Positions 26,401 to 36,229 of a DNA stretch of 64,000 nucleotides are shown here, piece after piece (positions within the stretch are counted from its first letter, which is position 1; every line of letters begins with the position of its first letter). The translations under genes were made by a program, and so were the position numbers. The stretch covers positions 332,291 to 396,290 of the forward strand of contig NZ_JADPRT010000004.1 of NCBI RefSeq assembly GCF_015690355.1. Reading direction: 5' to 3'. The stretch comes from Streptacidiphilus fuscans. Lineage in GTDB: Bacteria; Actinomycetota; Actinomycetes; Streptomycetales; Streptomycetaceae. The notes beneath the pieces are model-generated. The model saw only the letters and a program-made list of their open reading frames with translations. It did not search any database and had not been told where the DNA came from.

Positions 26401-27872
26401 CCACGAGCCCGGCGCGGACGGAGGCGCCCGCCGACGCGCTCTTCGCGACGGCCCGTCAGGTCGCCGACGCCGTCCTCTACGAGGGCTACGTCCTCTACCC
26501 CTACCGCGCCTCCTCCGCCAAGAACCGGATGCGCTGGCAGTTCGGCGTGCTCGCGCCGCCGTCCTGGGGTCACGACAGCGGCGAGCATGCGCACCAGCGG
26601 ACCGAGTGCCTGCTGGAGCCTCGCGAGGGCGGCCGGATGCACGTGCTGCTGCGCTTCCTGCGCACCCAGCGCCGTACCGTCCACGAGGTCGCGCCCGACG
26701 GCAGCCACCGGCCCGTCGCGGCCCTGGAGCTGCCGGACCGGGTGCTGGTGCCCTGGGACGAGGGCGTCGAGGAGGAGCTCCGCCTCGACGTCGACCTCGC
26801 CGAACTCGTCGACGGTGGTGTGGAGTTGCCGTTCTCCCGGCCCGCGGCCGAGGAGACCGAGGAGCTCTACGACGCGGCGGGCGGCGCGCGGATCGGCAGG
26901 TTGGTGCGCCGCCGCGAGCGCGTGGACGGCGTGCTGCGGCTGGTCGCCACCGAACTCCCCGGCCCCTACCGGGTGTTGCGGCTGACGGCCGAGGTGGCGA
27001 ACGCCGGTGACTGGAGTCCGCTCTCCGGCGAGGCGGCCGACCGGGACACGGCGCTTTCGCACGCGCTGGTCTCCGCGCATCTGATGCTCGGTCTGACGGC
27101 GGGTTCGTTCGTCTCCATGACCGACCCGCCCGAGTGGGCCAAGCCGGCCGTGGCGGAGTGCCGCAACGAGCACACCTGGCCGGTCCTGGCGGGCGTGGAC
27201 GGCGCGGCCGACGTGCTGCTCTCCTCGCCGATCATCCTGGAGGACCATCCGCGCATCGCTCCGGAGAGCCTCGGGACGCTGTACGACGCCACCGAGATCG
27301 ACGAGATCCTCGCGCTGCGCACCGCCACGCTGACCGACCAGGAGAAGCGTGAGGCGCGCGGCACGGACGCGCGCGCCGCTGCCGTGATCGATCTGGCGGA
27401 CAACATGCCGCCGGAGATCCTCGACCGCCTCCACGGCGCGATCCGCTCGCTGCGCGAGGTCGGCGGCGGCCCGGCCGCGTCAGCCCCGACGGCTGCCGCC
27501 GCGCCGTTCGACACGCCGCCGGACGCCGACCTCGTCTATCAGGAGTTCGACCCGTTCCGCACCGACACCCCCTGGTGGGACCCGGCGGCCGACGCGAGCG
27601 TCGATCCTGGCCGCGACCACGTGCTCGTCGACGGCGTCCCCGTGCGCGCGGGCAGCCGGGTGGTGCTGCGTCCTGGACGCAGGCGGACGGACGCGCAGGA
27701 CATCTTCCTGCACGGCCGGACCGCCCTGGTCGAGGCGGTGCTGCACGACGTGGACGGCGGCGTGCACGTCGCGGTCACCGTCGAGGACGACCCCGGCGCG
27801 GAGATCCAGCGCGAGCAGGGCCGCTTCCGCTACTTCCAGCCCGACGAGCTCGCCCCGGTGGAGGCGTCGTGA
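26397..27872 (+). CDS. Large hydrogenase-locus protein of unknown function (491 aa)
   Basis: The protein starts with an ALFATARQVADAVLYEGYVLYPYRASSAKNRMRWQFGVL segment, followed by a long alpha/beta middle (EVAPDGSHRPVAALELPDRVLVPWDE; LGTLYDATEIDEILALRTATLTDQEKREAR) and a separate C-terminal module from about residue 405 (GVPVRAGSRVVLRPGRRRTDAQDIFL through FRYFQPDEL) that looks like a small beta-barrel. I cannot name a family. ATGA and GTGA overlaps connect it with the preceding gene and the maturation protease, which argues for a role in making or operating the hydrogenase. Confidence 0.8.
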   Translation: MTTSPARTEAPADALFATARQVADAVLYEGYVLYPYRASSAKNRMRWQFGVLAPPSWGHDSGEHAHQRTECLLEPREGGRMHVLLRFLRTQRRTVHEVAPDGSHRPVAALELPDRVLVPWDEGVEEELRLDVDLAELVDGGVELPFSRPAAEETEELYDAAGGARIGRLVRRRERVDGVLRLVATELPGPYRVLRLTAEVANAGDWSPLSGEAADRDTALSHALVSAHLMLGLTAGSFVSMTDPPEWAKPAVAECRNEHTWPVLAGVDGAADVLLSSPIILEDHPRIAPESLGTLYDATEIDEILALRTATLTDQEKREARGTDARAAAVIDLADNMPPEILDRLHGAIRSLREVGGGPAASAPTAAAAPFDTPPDADLVYQEFDPFRTDTPWWDPAADASVDPGRDHVLVDGVPVRAGSRVVLRPGRRRTDAQDIFLHGRTALVEAVLHDVDGGVHVAVTVEDDPGAEIQREQGRFRYFQPDELAPVEAS

Positions 27873-28411
27873 CCGACACCTACGCGGCTCCGACGCCGCC
27901 GCGCACCCTGATCGCCGGGATCGGCAACATCTTCCTCGGCGACGACGGCTTCGGTGTCGAGGCGGTCCGCCGCCTGGCCGAGCAGCCGTTGCCGGAGGGC
28001 GTCGAAACCGTCGACATCGGCGTCCGTGGCGTCCATCTCGCCTACCAACTCCTGGACGGCTACCACACGGTGGTGCTGCTGGACGCGATGGCCAGGGGCG
28101 GCGACCCCGGCACGGTGTACCTGGTCGACAACGCGGACGTCGGCGGTACCCAGGCCGACGCCGGGGCGGACGGGCCCGTGCTGGACGGGCACCGGATGTC
28201 GCCCGACGCCGTGCTCGCCCTGCTCGACCACCTGAGCGTCGGGACGGGCGGCAGCAAGCCGCAGCGGGTCGTGGTTGTCGGCTGCGAACCGGCGAACGTC
28301 GCCGAGGGCATCGGGCTCAGCGACGCCGTCGCGGCGTCCCTGGAGCGGGCCGTGGCCGTGGTGCTCGACCAGCTTCCGATCGCCACTGTCCAACTGCCCG
28401 AAACAGACTGA
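27869..28411 (+). CDS. Hydrogenase maturation protease (HyaD/HybD/HycI family)
   Basis: The 180-aa endopeptidase begins LIAGIGNIFLGDDGFGVEAVRRL, the GNxxxxDDGxG motif in which Asp/Glu bind the active-site nickel; a DAM motif follows in VVLLDAMARGG, and the His of DGHRMSPDAVLALL is the third usual ligand. It should cut the C-terminal tail of HhyL after nickel insertion. The GTG start overlaps the previous stop (GTGA). The C-terminal half carries VVVVGCEPANVAEGIGLS, as in the family. Confidence 0.92.
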   Translation: MTDTYAAPTPPRTLIAGIGNIFLGDDGFGVEAVRRLAEQPLPEGVETVDIGVRGVHLAYQLLDGYHTVVLLDAMARGGDPGTVYLVDNADVGGTQADAGADGPVLDGHRMSPDAVLALLDHLSVGTGGSKPQRVVVVGCEPANVAEGIGLSDAVAASLERAVAVVLDQLPIATVQLPETD

Positions 28412-28428
28412 CAGACAGTCATATTCGC

Positions 28429-28455
28429 TCAGAGGTCTCAGAGGTCTCAGAGGTA
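28429..28455. repeat. 9-bp tandem repeat before the small membrane peptide
   Basis: TCAGAGGTC occurs at 28429-28437 and 28438-28446, with a third copy ending in A at 28447-28455. It lies directly upstream of the GGGAGGAGG ribosome binding site of the small gene at 28472. Confidence 0.9.
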
Positions 28456-28471
28456 GGGAGGAGGTTCGCCC

Positions 28472-28573
28472 ATGTTCAAGCTTCTCTTCGGGGCGGTGCT
28501 GGTCGCCGCGGCCGGTGCGGTCGTCGTCAACCTGCCCGACATCAAGCGCTATCTGCAGATCCGCAACATGTGA
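28472..28573 (+). CDS. 33-residue membrane peptide in the hydrogenase locus
   Basis: This very short gene begins at ATG 28472 after a strong GGGAGGAGG site and encodes a peptide with one hydrophobic helix, LLFGAVLVAAAGAVVVNL, after a short MFK start and a basic tail (IKRYLQIRNM). I recall a family of such small proteins (DUF6893) in streptomycetes. It lies between the maturation protease and hypA. A single-pass peptide could anchor or stabilise the hydrogenase at the membrane, but that is inference; the strong ribosome binding site argues that it is a real gene. Confidence 0.72.
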   Translation: MFKLLFGAVLVAAAGAVVVNLPDIKRYLQIRNM

Positions 28574-28695
28574 GCTGCGACCGAACGGTGGAGCCGGGAC
28601 GGACGCGTCGGCGTGGCGCGTCCGTCGGCATGTGCGGCAGCCGTGTAATGGAGCGGCCGTCGGGGCGCACCGAGCCCGAGGCCCAGGGAGTCCGT

Positions 28696-29127
28696 ATGCA
28701 CGAGATGTCCATCGCGCTGGCCGTCGTCGACCAGGTGCAGGACGCCGCACGCGCGGACCGGCAAGGCGGCGCTCGGCAGGGCCTGGAAGGCATGGTTCCC
28801 GACCAGGTCACGCTGCGGATCGGCGAGTTGGCGGGCGTGGTGCCCGACGCGCTCCACTTCTGCTTCCAACTCGCCTGCGAGGGCACGCTGCTGGAGGGCG
28901 CCCGGCTGCTCACGGAGAGCGTCGAGGGCCGCGCCCACTGCACCCCGTGCGACGTCCGCTGGCCCACCGGAATGCCGCCGGACCTCTGCTGCCCGCGCTG
29001 CGGCTCCGGCGCGAGCGGCCTGCTGGCGGGACGCGAACTGGAGATCGCCGAGGTCCACTGGACCGAGCCGGGCGATCGCGGCGAGACGTGCAAGCCTGCG
29101 GACATCTTCGTCGTCGAGGAGGCCTGA
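28696..29127 (+). CDS. hypA: Hydrogenase nickel metallochaperone HypA
   Basis: The 143-aa protein starts MHEMSIALAVVDQVQ, with His2 the usual nickel ligand, and contains the zinc site HCTPCDVRWPTGMPPDLCCPRCG (two CxxC pairs). It delivers Ni to the hydrogenase with HypB. It is longer than most HypA proteins (about 115 aa), mainly from an insert after the first helix (ARADRQGGARQGLEGM). The frame is open further upstream to 28570, but ATG 28696 is the conserved start. Confidence 0.93.
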   Translation: MHEMSIALAVVDQVQDAARADRQGGARQGLEGMVPDQVTLRIGELAGVVPDALHFCFQLACEGTLLEGARLLTESVEGRAHCTPCDVRWPTGMPPDLCCPRCGSGASGLLAGRELEIAEVHWTEPGDRGETCKPADIFVVEEA

Positions 29128-29132
29128 GGACC

Positions 29133-29939
29133 GTGTGCCGGGTGACCCAGCTGCAACAGGCGATCCTCGCCAAGAACGACCACCATGCCGACGGCCTCCG
29201 CGCGGCGCTTGCCGCTCGCGGCACCGGCCTGGTCAATCTGCTCTCCAGCCCGGGCAGCGGCAAGACCGCGCTGCTGGAGGCGGAGTTGACCCTGGCACGG
29301 CAGCGCGGTGTCCCGGTCGCGGCGCTCACCGCTGACCTGGCCACCGAGAACGACGCCACCCGGCTGGCCCGTTCGGGCGTGCCGGTGAAGCAGGTGCTGA
29401 CCGACGGGCTGTGCCACCTGGAGTCCGAGATGCTCGACGCGCATCTGGACGGCTGGCTGCCGGAGCCGACCCGGCTTCTCTTCGTCGAGAACGTCGGCAA
29501 CCTGGTCTGCCCCGCCTCCTACGACCTCGGCGAGTCACTCCGCGTGGTGCTGGCCTCGGTCACCGAGGGTGAGGACAAGCCGCTCAAGTACCCGACCGCG
29601 TTCGGCCTGGCCCAGCTCGTCGTGGTGACCAAGAACGACCTGGCGGAGGCCGTCGAGTTCGACCGCGAGACGCTGCTGGCCAACATCCAGCGGGTGAACC
29701 CGGGCGTCGAGGTGGTCTTCACCTCGACGCGGCGCGGCGGCGAGGGCGTCGGCCTGCTGCTCGACCGGGCGCTCGCGGTCGCGGACGGAGCCCCGGTCCA
29801 CCGCCCGCTGATGGCCGCCGAAGCAGGCGCGGACGGCCATGCGCACGGGCACACGCACGGCCACACGCACGGTCACGCTCACAGCCACGGGAACGGGCCC
29901 GAGCACACGCATCCCCACCACGACGCGCACGCGCACTGA
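29133..29939 (+). CDS. hypB: Hydrogenase nickel-insertion GTPase HypB with C-terminal His-rich tail
   Basis: The 268-aa SIMIBI-class GTPase has a P-loop (SSPGSGKTALLE), the switch/DNA-like motif ENVGNLVCPASYDLGE and the specificity motif TKND. It couples GTP hydrolysis to nickel transfer with HypA. Unusually, the His-rich stretch sits at the C-terminus (from about residue 235, repeats of HAHGHTHGHT type with some 14 His), whereas many HypB proteins carry their nickel-binding His tract at the N-terminus. GTG 29133 follows GAGG, six bases after the hypA stop. An open frame upstream overlaps hypA and is not used. Confidence 0.93.
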   Translation: MCRVTQLQQAILAKNDHHADGLRAALAARGTGLVNLLSSPGSGKTALLEAELTLARQRGVPVAALTADLATENDATRLARSGVPVKQVLTDGLCHLESEMLDAHLDGWLPEPTRLLFVENVGNLVCPASYDLGESLRVVLASVTEGEDKPLKYPTAFGLAQLVVVTKNDLAEAVEFDRETLLANIQRVNPGVEVVFTSTRRGGEGVGLLLDRALAVADGAPVHRPLMAAEAGADGHAHGHTHGHTHGHAHSHGNGPEHTHPHHDAHAH

Positions 29940-29951
29940 GGGCCGCGACCG

Positions 29952-32387
29952 ATGACCGCGCCGACGACCAGTCCCGAGCGCCCCGGCCGCGAGGGCAGTG
30001 GGGACGGCGTCGACGGTGTGGACGCCGGGAGTGGCGTCGTCGCTGGGGAACGCCGCCGTGTGACGGTCCGTGGCGTGGTCCAGGGCGTCGGCTTCCGGCC
30101 GTTCGTCTTCGGCCTGGCCAACGAGCTCCGGCTGGCCGGGTACGTCACCAACACCGGTGAGGGCGTGGTCACCGAAGTGGAGGGCGCTCGCGAGGCCGTG
30201 GCCGCGTTCTGCGTCCGGATCGCCGCCGACGCGCCCCCGTTGGCCGTCGTCGAGTCCGTCAGCCACGAGAGCGTCGCCGCCGCCGGTGAGACGGGCTTCC
30301 GGATCGAGGCCTCCCGGTCACAGGGCCCGCGACGCACGCTGGTCTCGCCGGACACGGCCACCTGCGCCTCCTGCCTGGCCGAGATGACCGACCCGGGCGA
30401 CCGCCGCCACCGGCACCCGTTCATCACCTGCACACACTGCGGCCCGCGCTTCACCATCGTCGCCGGCCTGCCCTACGACCGTGCCAACACCACCATGGCC
30501 CGGTTCCCGATGTGCGCACGCTGCGAGCGCGAGTACACCGACCCGGCCGACCGGCGCTTCCACGCCCAGCCGGTGGCCTGCCACGACTGCGGCCCGACGC
30601 TGCGACTGCTACTCGCCGCCGAGGACGGCAGACCGGTCGTGGCCCCCGACCGCGACCCGGTCGCCGCCGCCCGACGCCTGTTGGCCGAAGGCCGGATCCT
30701 GGCGGTCAAGGGCCTCGGTGGCTACCACCTCGCGTGCGACGCTCGCAACGCGGCGAGCGTCGCCCTGCTGCGCCGCCGAAAGAACCGTGGCGACAAGCCC
30801 TTTGCGCTGATGGCGGCCCAACTCGCCGACGTCGAGCCGCTGGTGCGCATCGACGACAGCGAGCGCCGACTGCTCACCGGCAACCGGCGTCCGATCGTGC
30901 TGCTACGTCGTCGCAGTGACGCAGCGTCAGAATCGATCGCGGCCGAGGTCGCTCCCGGCAGCCCCGATCTGGGCGTGATGCTGCCCTACACGCCGCTGCA
31001 CCATCTGCTGCTCGGCCTTCCCGGCGACCCGCCCGGCCCGCGGCTGCTGGTGATGACCAGCGGAAACCTCGGCGGTGAGCCGATCGTCACCGACGACGAG
31101 GAGGTACTGACCACGCTCGCGCCGCTGGTCGACGCGTGGCTGACGCACGACCGGCCGATCCATGTGCCGTGCGACGACTCCGTCGTCCGGGTCGTGGACG
31201 GCGAGGAGCTGCTGGTCCGGCGCTCGCGCGGCTATGCGCCGTTGCCGGTCACGCTGGCGTTCCCGGTCCGTCCCACGCTGGCGGTCGGCGGGGACCTGAA
31301 GAACGCCTTCTGTCTCGGGCAGGAGCGGCACGCCTGGCTCTCCGCGCACATCGGCGACATGGACGACCTCGCCACGCTCACCGCGTTCGGGCGCGCCGAG
31401 CGGCAGTTGGAGAGCATCACCGGCGTCACCCCGACCCTGCTCGCCGCCGACGCTCACCCCGGCTACCGCGCCTCGGGCTGGGCGCGCCGCCACGCGGGGG
31501 AGCGGTCGGTGCGGTCGGTGCAGCACCACCACGCGCACGTGGCCGCGGTGATGGCCGAGAACGGCCTCGACGGGACCGCCCCGGTGCTCGGCGTCGCCTT
31601 CGACGGGACCGGCTACGGCGACGACGCGGCGGTCTGGGGCGGCGAGTTCCTGCTCGCCGACTACGACGGCTACCGACGGCTCGCCCATCTCGCCTACGTC
31701 CCGCTGCCGGGCGGCGACGCGGCGGTGCGCCGCCCCTACCGGATGGCCCTGGCCCACCTCTTCGCCGCCGGACTGCCATGGGACGATCGCCTGCCCTGCG
31801 TCGCCGCCTGCCCGGACGACGAACGCTCAGTGCTGGAACGGCAGTTGCAGCGGGGCTTGGCCTCTGTGCCGACGTCGAGCGCGGGCCGCCTCTTCGACGC
31901 CGTCTCGTCCCTCGCGGGCGTCTGCCACCAGGCACGCTACGAGGGGCAGGCCGCCATCGAGTGGGAGGCGGCGGCCTACGCCTGGCTCCGCGACGACGGC
32001 GCGTCCGGCCGTGGCTACCGCTTCGGGCTCGTGTCTCCCAGCGGGGGCGGCGACGCACCGTTGCGGCTCGACCCCGGGCCGGTGCTGGCCGCCGTCGCGG
32101 CGGACGTGCTCGCGGGTGCGCCGGCCGGCCTGGTCGCCGCCCGCTTCCACACCGGCCTGGCCGACGCGGTCCGCCACGTCTGCGCGACCCTCCGGGAGCG
32201 CACCGGCGTCGCGACCGTCGCCCTGAGCGGCGGCGTCTTCGCCAACGCGCTGCTGGCCGCCGGATGCGCCCGCGGGCTGCGGGACGACGGCTTCACCGTA
32301 CTGCGCCACCGCCTGGTCCCGCCCAACGACGGCGGCCTGGCGCTGGGCCAACTCGCCGTCGCCGCCCACGTGGAACGACACGACTGA
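29952..32387 (+). CDS. hypF: Carbamoyltransferase HypF
   Basis: The 811-aa protein follows the HypF domain order: acylphosphatase (RVTVRGVVQGVGFRPFVFGLA, about 38-58), two zinc fingers (CASCLAEM with CTHCGPRF; CARCEREY with CHDCGP, about 138-215), a YrdC-like domain (KGLGGYHLACDA, about 253) and a Kae1-like carbamoyltransferase (VQHHHAHVAAVMAENGL, ALSGGVFANALL, PPNDGGLALGQ). It converts carbamoyl phosphate into a thiocarboxamide on HypE for the Fe cyanide ligands. It lies 12 bases after hypB. The N-terminal 35 residues before the acylphosphatase domain are Asp/Gly-rich. Confidence 0.95.
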   Translation: MTAPTTSPERPGREGSGDGVDGVDAGSGVVAGERRRVTVRGVVQGVGFRPFVFGLANELRLAGYVTNTGEGVVTEVEGAREAVAAFCVRIAADAPPLAVVESVSHESVAAAGETGFRIEASRSQGPRRTLVSPDTATCASCLAEMTDPGDRRHRHPFITCTHCGPRFTIVAGLPYDRANTTMARFPMCARCEREYTDPADRRFHAQPVACHDCGPTLRLLLAAEDGRPVVAPDRDPVAAARRLLAEGRILAVKGLGGYHLACDARNAASVALLRRRKNRGDKPFALMAAQLADVEPLVRIDDSERRLLTGNRRPIVLLRRRSDAASESIAAEVAPGSPDLGVMLPYTPLHHLLLGLPGDPPGPRLLVMTSGNLGGEPIVTDDEEVLTTLAPLVDAWLTHDRPIHVPCDDSVVRVVDGEELLVRRSRGYAPLPVTLAFPVRPTLAVGGDLKNAFCLGQERHAWLSAHIGDMDDLATLTAFGRAERQLESITGVTPTLLAADAHPGYRASGWARRHAGERSVRSVQHHHAHVAAVMAENGLDGTAPVLGVAFDGTGYGDDAAVWGGEFLLADYDGYRRLAHLAYVPLPGGDAAVRRPYRMALAHLFAAGLPWDDRLPCVAACPDDERSVLERQLQRGLASVPTSSAGRLFDAVSSLAGVCHQARYEGQAAIEWEAAAYAWLRDDGASGRGYRFGLVSPSGGGDAPLRLDPGPVLAAVAADVLAGAPAGLVAARFHTGLADAVRHVCATLRERTGVATVALSGGVFANALLAAGCARGLRDDGFTVLRHRLVPPNDGGLALGQLAVAAHVERHD

Positions 32388-32403
32388 CAAGGAGAGAGCG
32401 CCC

Positions 32404-32741
32404 ATGTGCCTTGCGGTACCCGGCAGAGTCCTCGAGATCGAGGAACGGGACGGAACCAAGATGGCCACCGTCGACTTCGGCGGTGTGATCAAGGACGTGT
32501 GTCTGGAGTACCTGCCCGACCTCCAGGTCGGCGAGTACACCATCGTCCACGTCGGCTTCGCCCTGCAGCGACTCGACGAGGAGTCGGCACGGCGCACCCT
32601 CGCGCTCTTCGAGGGACTCGGGCTGATGGAGGAGGAGTTCGGCGACCAGTGGGAGATCGCCGCCCGCGCCGCCGCCGGGTCCGACGGCACCGACGGAGCC
32701 GACGGAGCCGGCGACGTCGACGCGCAGCGGGAGGCGCAGCG

Positions 32742-32745
<4 letters not shown>
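32404..32745 (+). CDS. hypC: Hydrogenase assembly chaperone HypC
   Basis: The protein starts [12 protein letters not shown], with the essential Cys2 that holds the Fe(CN)2CO unit with HypD. The family core runs through [33 protein letters not shown]. At 113 aa it is longer than the usual 75-95 aa because of an Ala/Gly/Asp-rich C-terminal tail (from about residue 85). AAGGAGAG precedes ATG 32404; the stop overlaps hypD by four bases. Confidence 0.95.
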
Positions 32746-33879
<1,134 letters not shown>

Positions 33880-33887
<8 letters not shown>

Positions 33888-34998
33888 CACCCTCGACGTC
33901 GCGGCACCGTCCGCACCGTCCGCAACGTCCGCACCGTCCGCGACTCCCGCGCCGGACTTCTCCGGCTGGACCTGTCCCGCTCCGCTGCGCGACCTGCCGC
34001 GCATCGTGATGGGCCACGGCGGCGGAGGAACGCTCTCCGGCGAGCTGGTCCAGCACGTCTTCGCCCCGGCGTTCGGCGGGGAGCACCTTGCGGCGCTCGG
34101 CGACTCCGCGCTGCTCGACATCGGCGGCGCCCGCCTCGCCTTCTCCACCGACTCGTTCGTGGTCCGGCCGCTCTTCTTCCCCGGCGGCAGCATCGGTGAC
34201 CTGGCGGTCAACGGCACCGTCAACGACCTGGCCATGAGCGGCGCCCGACCGCTCTACCTCTCCTGCGGGTTCATCCTGGAGGAGGGCGTCGAGACGGCCA
34301 CCGTCGCCCGCGTCGCCCAGGCCCTCGGCGCGGCGGCCCGCAGCGCGGGCGTCGAGGTGGTCACCGGCGACACCAAGGTGGTCGAGGCCGGCCACGGCGA
34401 CGGCCTCTACATCAACACGGCGGGCATCGGTGTGGTCCCGACCGGCGTCGACATCCGGCCGCAGCGTGCGGTGCCGGGGGACGTGGTCATCGTCAGCGGG
34501 CCGGTCGGCGTGCACGGCGTGGCCATCATGAGCGTCCGCGAGGGTCTGGAGTTCGGCGTCGAGATCCAGAGCGACTGCGCCTCCCTCGGCGGCCTGGTGC
34601 AGTCCATGCTCGGCGCGTGCCAGGACCTGCACGTGCTCCGCGACCCCACCCGCGGCGGCCTCGCCGCGGCGCTCAACGAGATCGCGCAGGCCTCGTCGGT
34701 CGGCGTGGTCGTCCAGGAGCGCGCGGTCCCGGTCCCGCCCGAGGTCGCCAACGCCTGCGCGATCCTCGGCCTCGACCCCTGGTACGTGGCCAACGAGGGC
34801 AAGCTCGTCGCCTTCGTCCCGCGCGCCGACGCGGACGCCGTCCTCGCGGCGATGCACGCCCACCCGCTGGGCGCGCAGGCGGCGATCGTCGGCGAGTGCA
34901 CGGACGACCACCCGGGCATGGTCGTCGCCCGCACCGGCCTCGGCGGCACCCGCGTCGTCGACACGCCGCTCGGCGAGCAGTTGCCGCGCATCTGCTGA
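33880..34998 (+). CDS. hypE: Hydrogenase maturation protein HypE
   Basis: The 372-aa PurM-like ATPase ends in ...LGEQLPRIC; the terminal Cys receives the carbamoyl group from HypF and is dehydrated to the cyanate for cyanide transfer. The ATP-binding motifs [28 protein letters not shown] and [12 protein letters not shown] are present. The start is TTG 33880, eight bases inside hypD, with GGAGGGG seven bases upstream. This is the last gene of the hydrogenase block. Confidence 0.95.
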
Positions 34999-35023
34999 TC
35001 GGCATCCGATGGGACGGGCGGGC

Positions 35024-36184
35024 TCAGGAGCGTCCGGCCTGCCCGACCATCGCCGGCCACCGAGCGGGCGGCAGCTTCATTTCCACCGCCGTGTCCAGCA
35101 GCTTGAGCTGATGGCGAGTCAGCTTCGGCTGCACATGTCGCCGATGGCGAGGGAACATCAGATTGGGAAGGTTGTGCCAGGGCAGTTCGACGGCGGGCAG
35201 CACGTCGGGCTGGCGCAACTCGTATGCGCTGTAGGCGAGTCCGGCCGCCTGGGCGACCCGGGCGACCTCGGTCTGACGCATCCCGAGCCCCGGCATGGTG
35301 AGCAGCCGCTGGCTCCTGGCGTTCAGCAGCAGGATCCGCACCTCTTCGGCGTACCGGTAGCGCTCCTTCAGCCAGACCAGTTCCACGGGCACGTCGGCCA
35401 GCGGCCCGCCGAGGAGCGACGGCGACGTGGCCGGATCGAGCGGAACCCTGACGGTCCCGGCGGGGCCGCAGCAGAGCACCAGGACCCGGCGGCTGGAGCT
35501 CCACTGGACGTAGGCGCTGCGGAGCCACAGCTCGTCCTCGGGAATGAGTTCCTTCACGCCTTGCGTCTCCTGGATCCGGCGCCGAGAGGGACGGGCGCTG
35601 CACGCGGCCCTGAAGCCGCCGGGTGCGGGCAGGAACCGGTCGGGAACCAGGCGGCCGGACCGTCCGCCGGTCGGATCGAACTCCTGCGGCTGGTCCTGCC
35701 CCGCCCGCGCGGCCAGGACCTGCGCCTCCTCCAGCACCCGCCCGGCGCGCACGTTCCGCCGCAGGGCGGCCGGGGCGAACTGCCAGAGCGCCGTCTCCAC
35801 CAGCAGCGGGACCGGTGTCAGCAGTGCGGCCCACACGGCCCAGGCGCCCGACCCGAGTGGCAGGGCCACGGCCGCGACCAGTGCCGGCACGGTGCCGAGC
35901 CGCAGCGCGATACGGCGGCTCAGACGTCGCAGCCGCAGCGCGTCCGCGAGACCCTCCTCGGGGGCGGTCCAGACCCGCCACCCGACCGCGGTGAGCAGGC
36001 ACGGCAGGCCTGCGGCCCACCACACCTCCCGTCCGGAACCGGTGCCCTGCAGAAAGCCGACGGCGAGACACACAGCTCCGGCCACGGCCGGAGCGGCAGT
36101 CCGCACATACCTGCGGCGGCGCATCCAGAACGCTCTGCAGCGGTACCGCAGAAGGGATGTGACATTCCGCTTGACCATGTCCAC
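35024..36184 (-). CDS. Membrane protein of unknown function, paralogue 1
   Basis: The 386-aa protein has membrane segments near 30-50, 58-75, 95-112 and 112-135, then a soluble C-terminal region. Shared with the next gene (36230) are TAPEEGLADALRLRRLSRRIALRL, RILLLNARSQRLLTM and GMRQTEVARVAQAAGLAYSAYELR. No catalytic motif was recognised; the hydrophilic half may be a sensing or protein-binding domain. GTG 36184 is chosen because the paralogue starts the same way (V-D-...-M); ATG 36178 is also possible. It is convergent with hypE with only 25 bases between them. Confidence 0.75.
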   Translation of the reverse strand: MDMVKRNVTSLLRYRCRAFWMRRRRYVRTAAPAVAGAVCLAVGFLQGTGSGREVWWAAGLPCLLTAVGWRVWTAPEEGLADALRLRRLSRRIALRLGTVPALVAAVALPLGSGAWAVWAALLTPVPLLVETALWQFAPAALRRNVRAGRVLEEAQVLAARAGQDQPQEFDPTGGRSGRLVPDRFLPAPGGFRAACSARPSRRRIQETQGVKELIPEDELWLRSAYVQWSSSRRVLVLCCGPAGTVRVPLDPATSPSLLGGPLADVPVELVWLKERYRYAEEVRILLLNARSQRLLTMPGLGMRQTEVARVAQAAGLAYSAYELRQPDVLPAVELPWHNLPNLMFPRHRRHVQPKLTRHQLKLLDTAVEMKLPPARWPAMVGQAGRS

Positions 36185-36229
36185 GACGCGTCCCCACTTC
36201 CCCGTGTGCGCCTTGCGGCGGGAGTCGGT

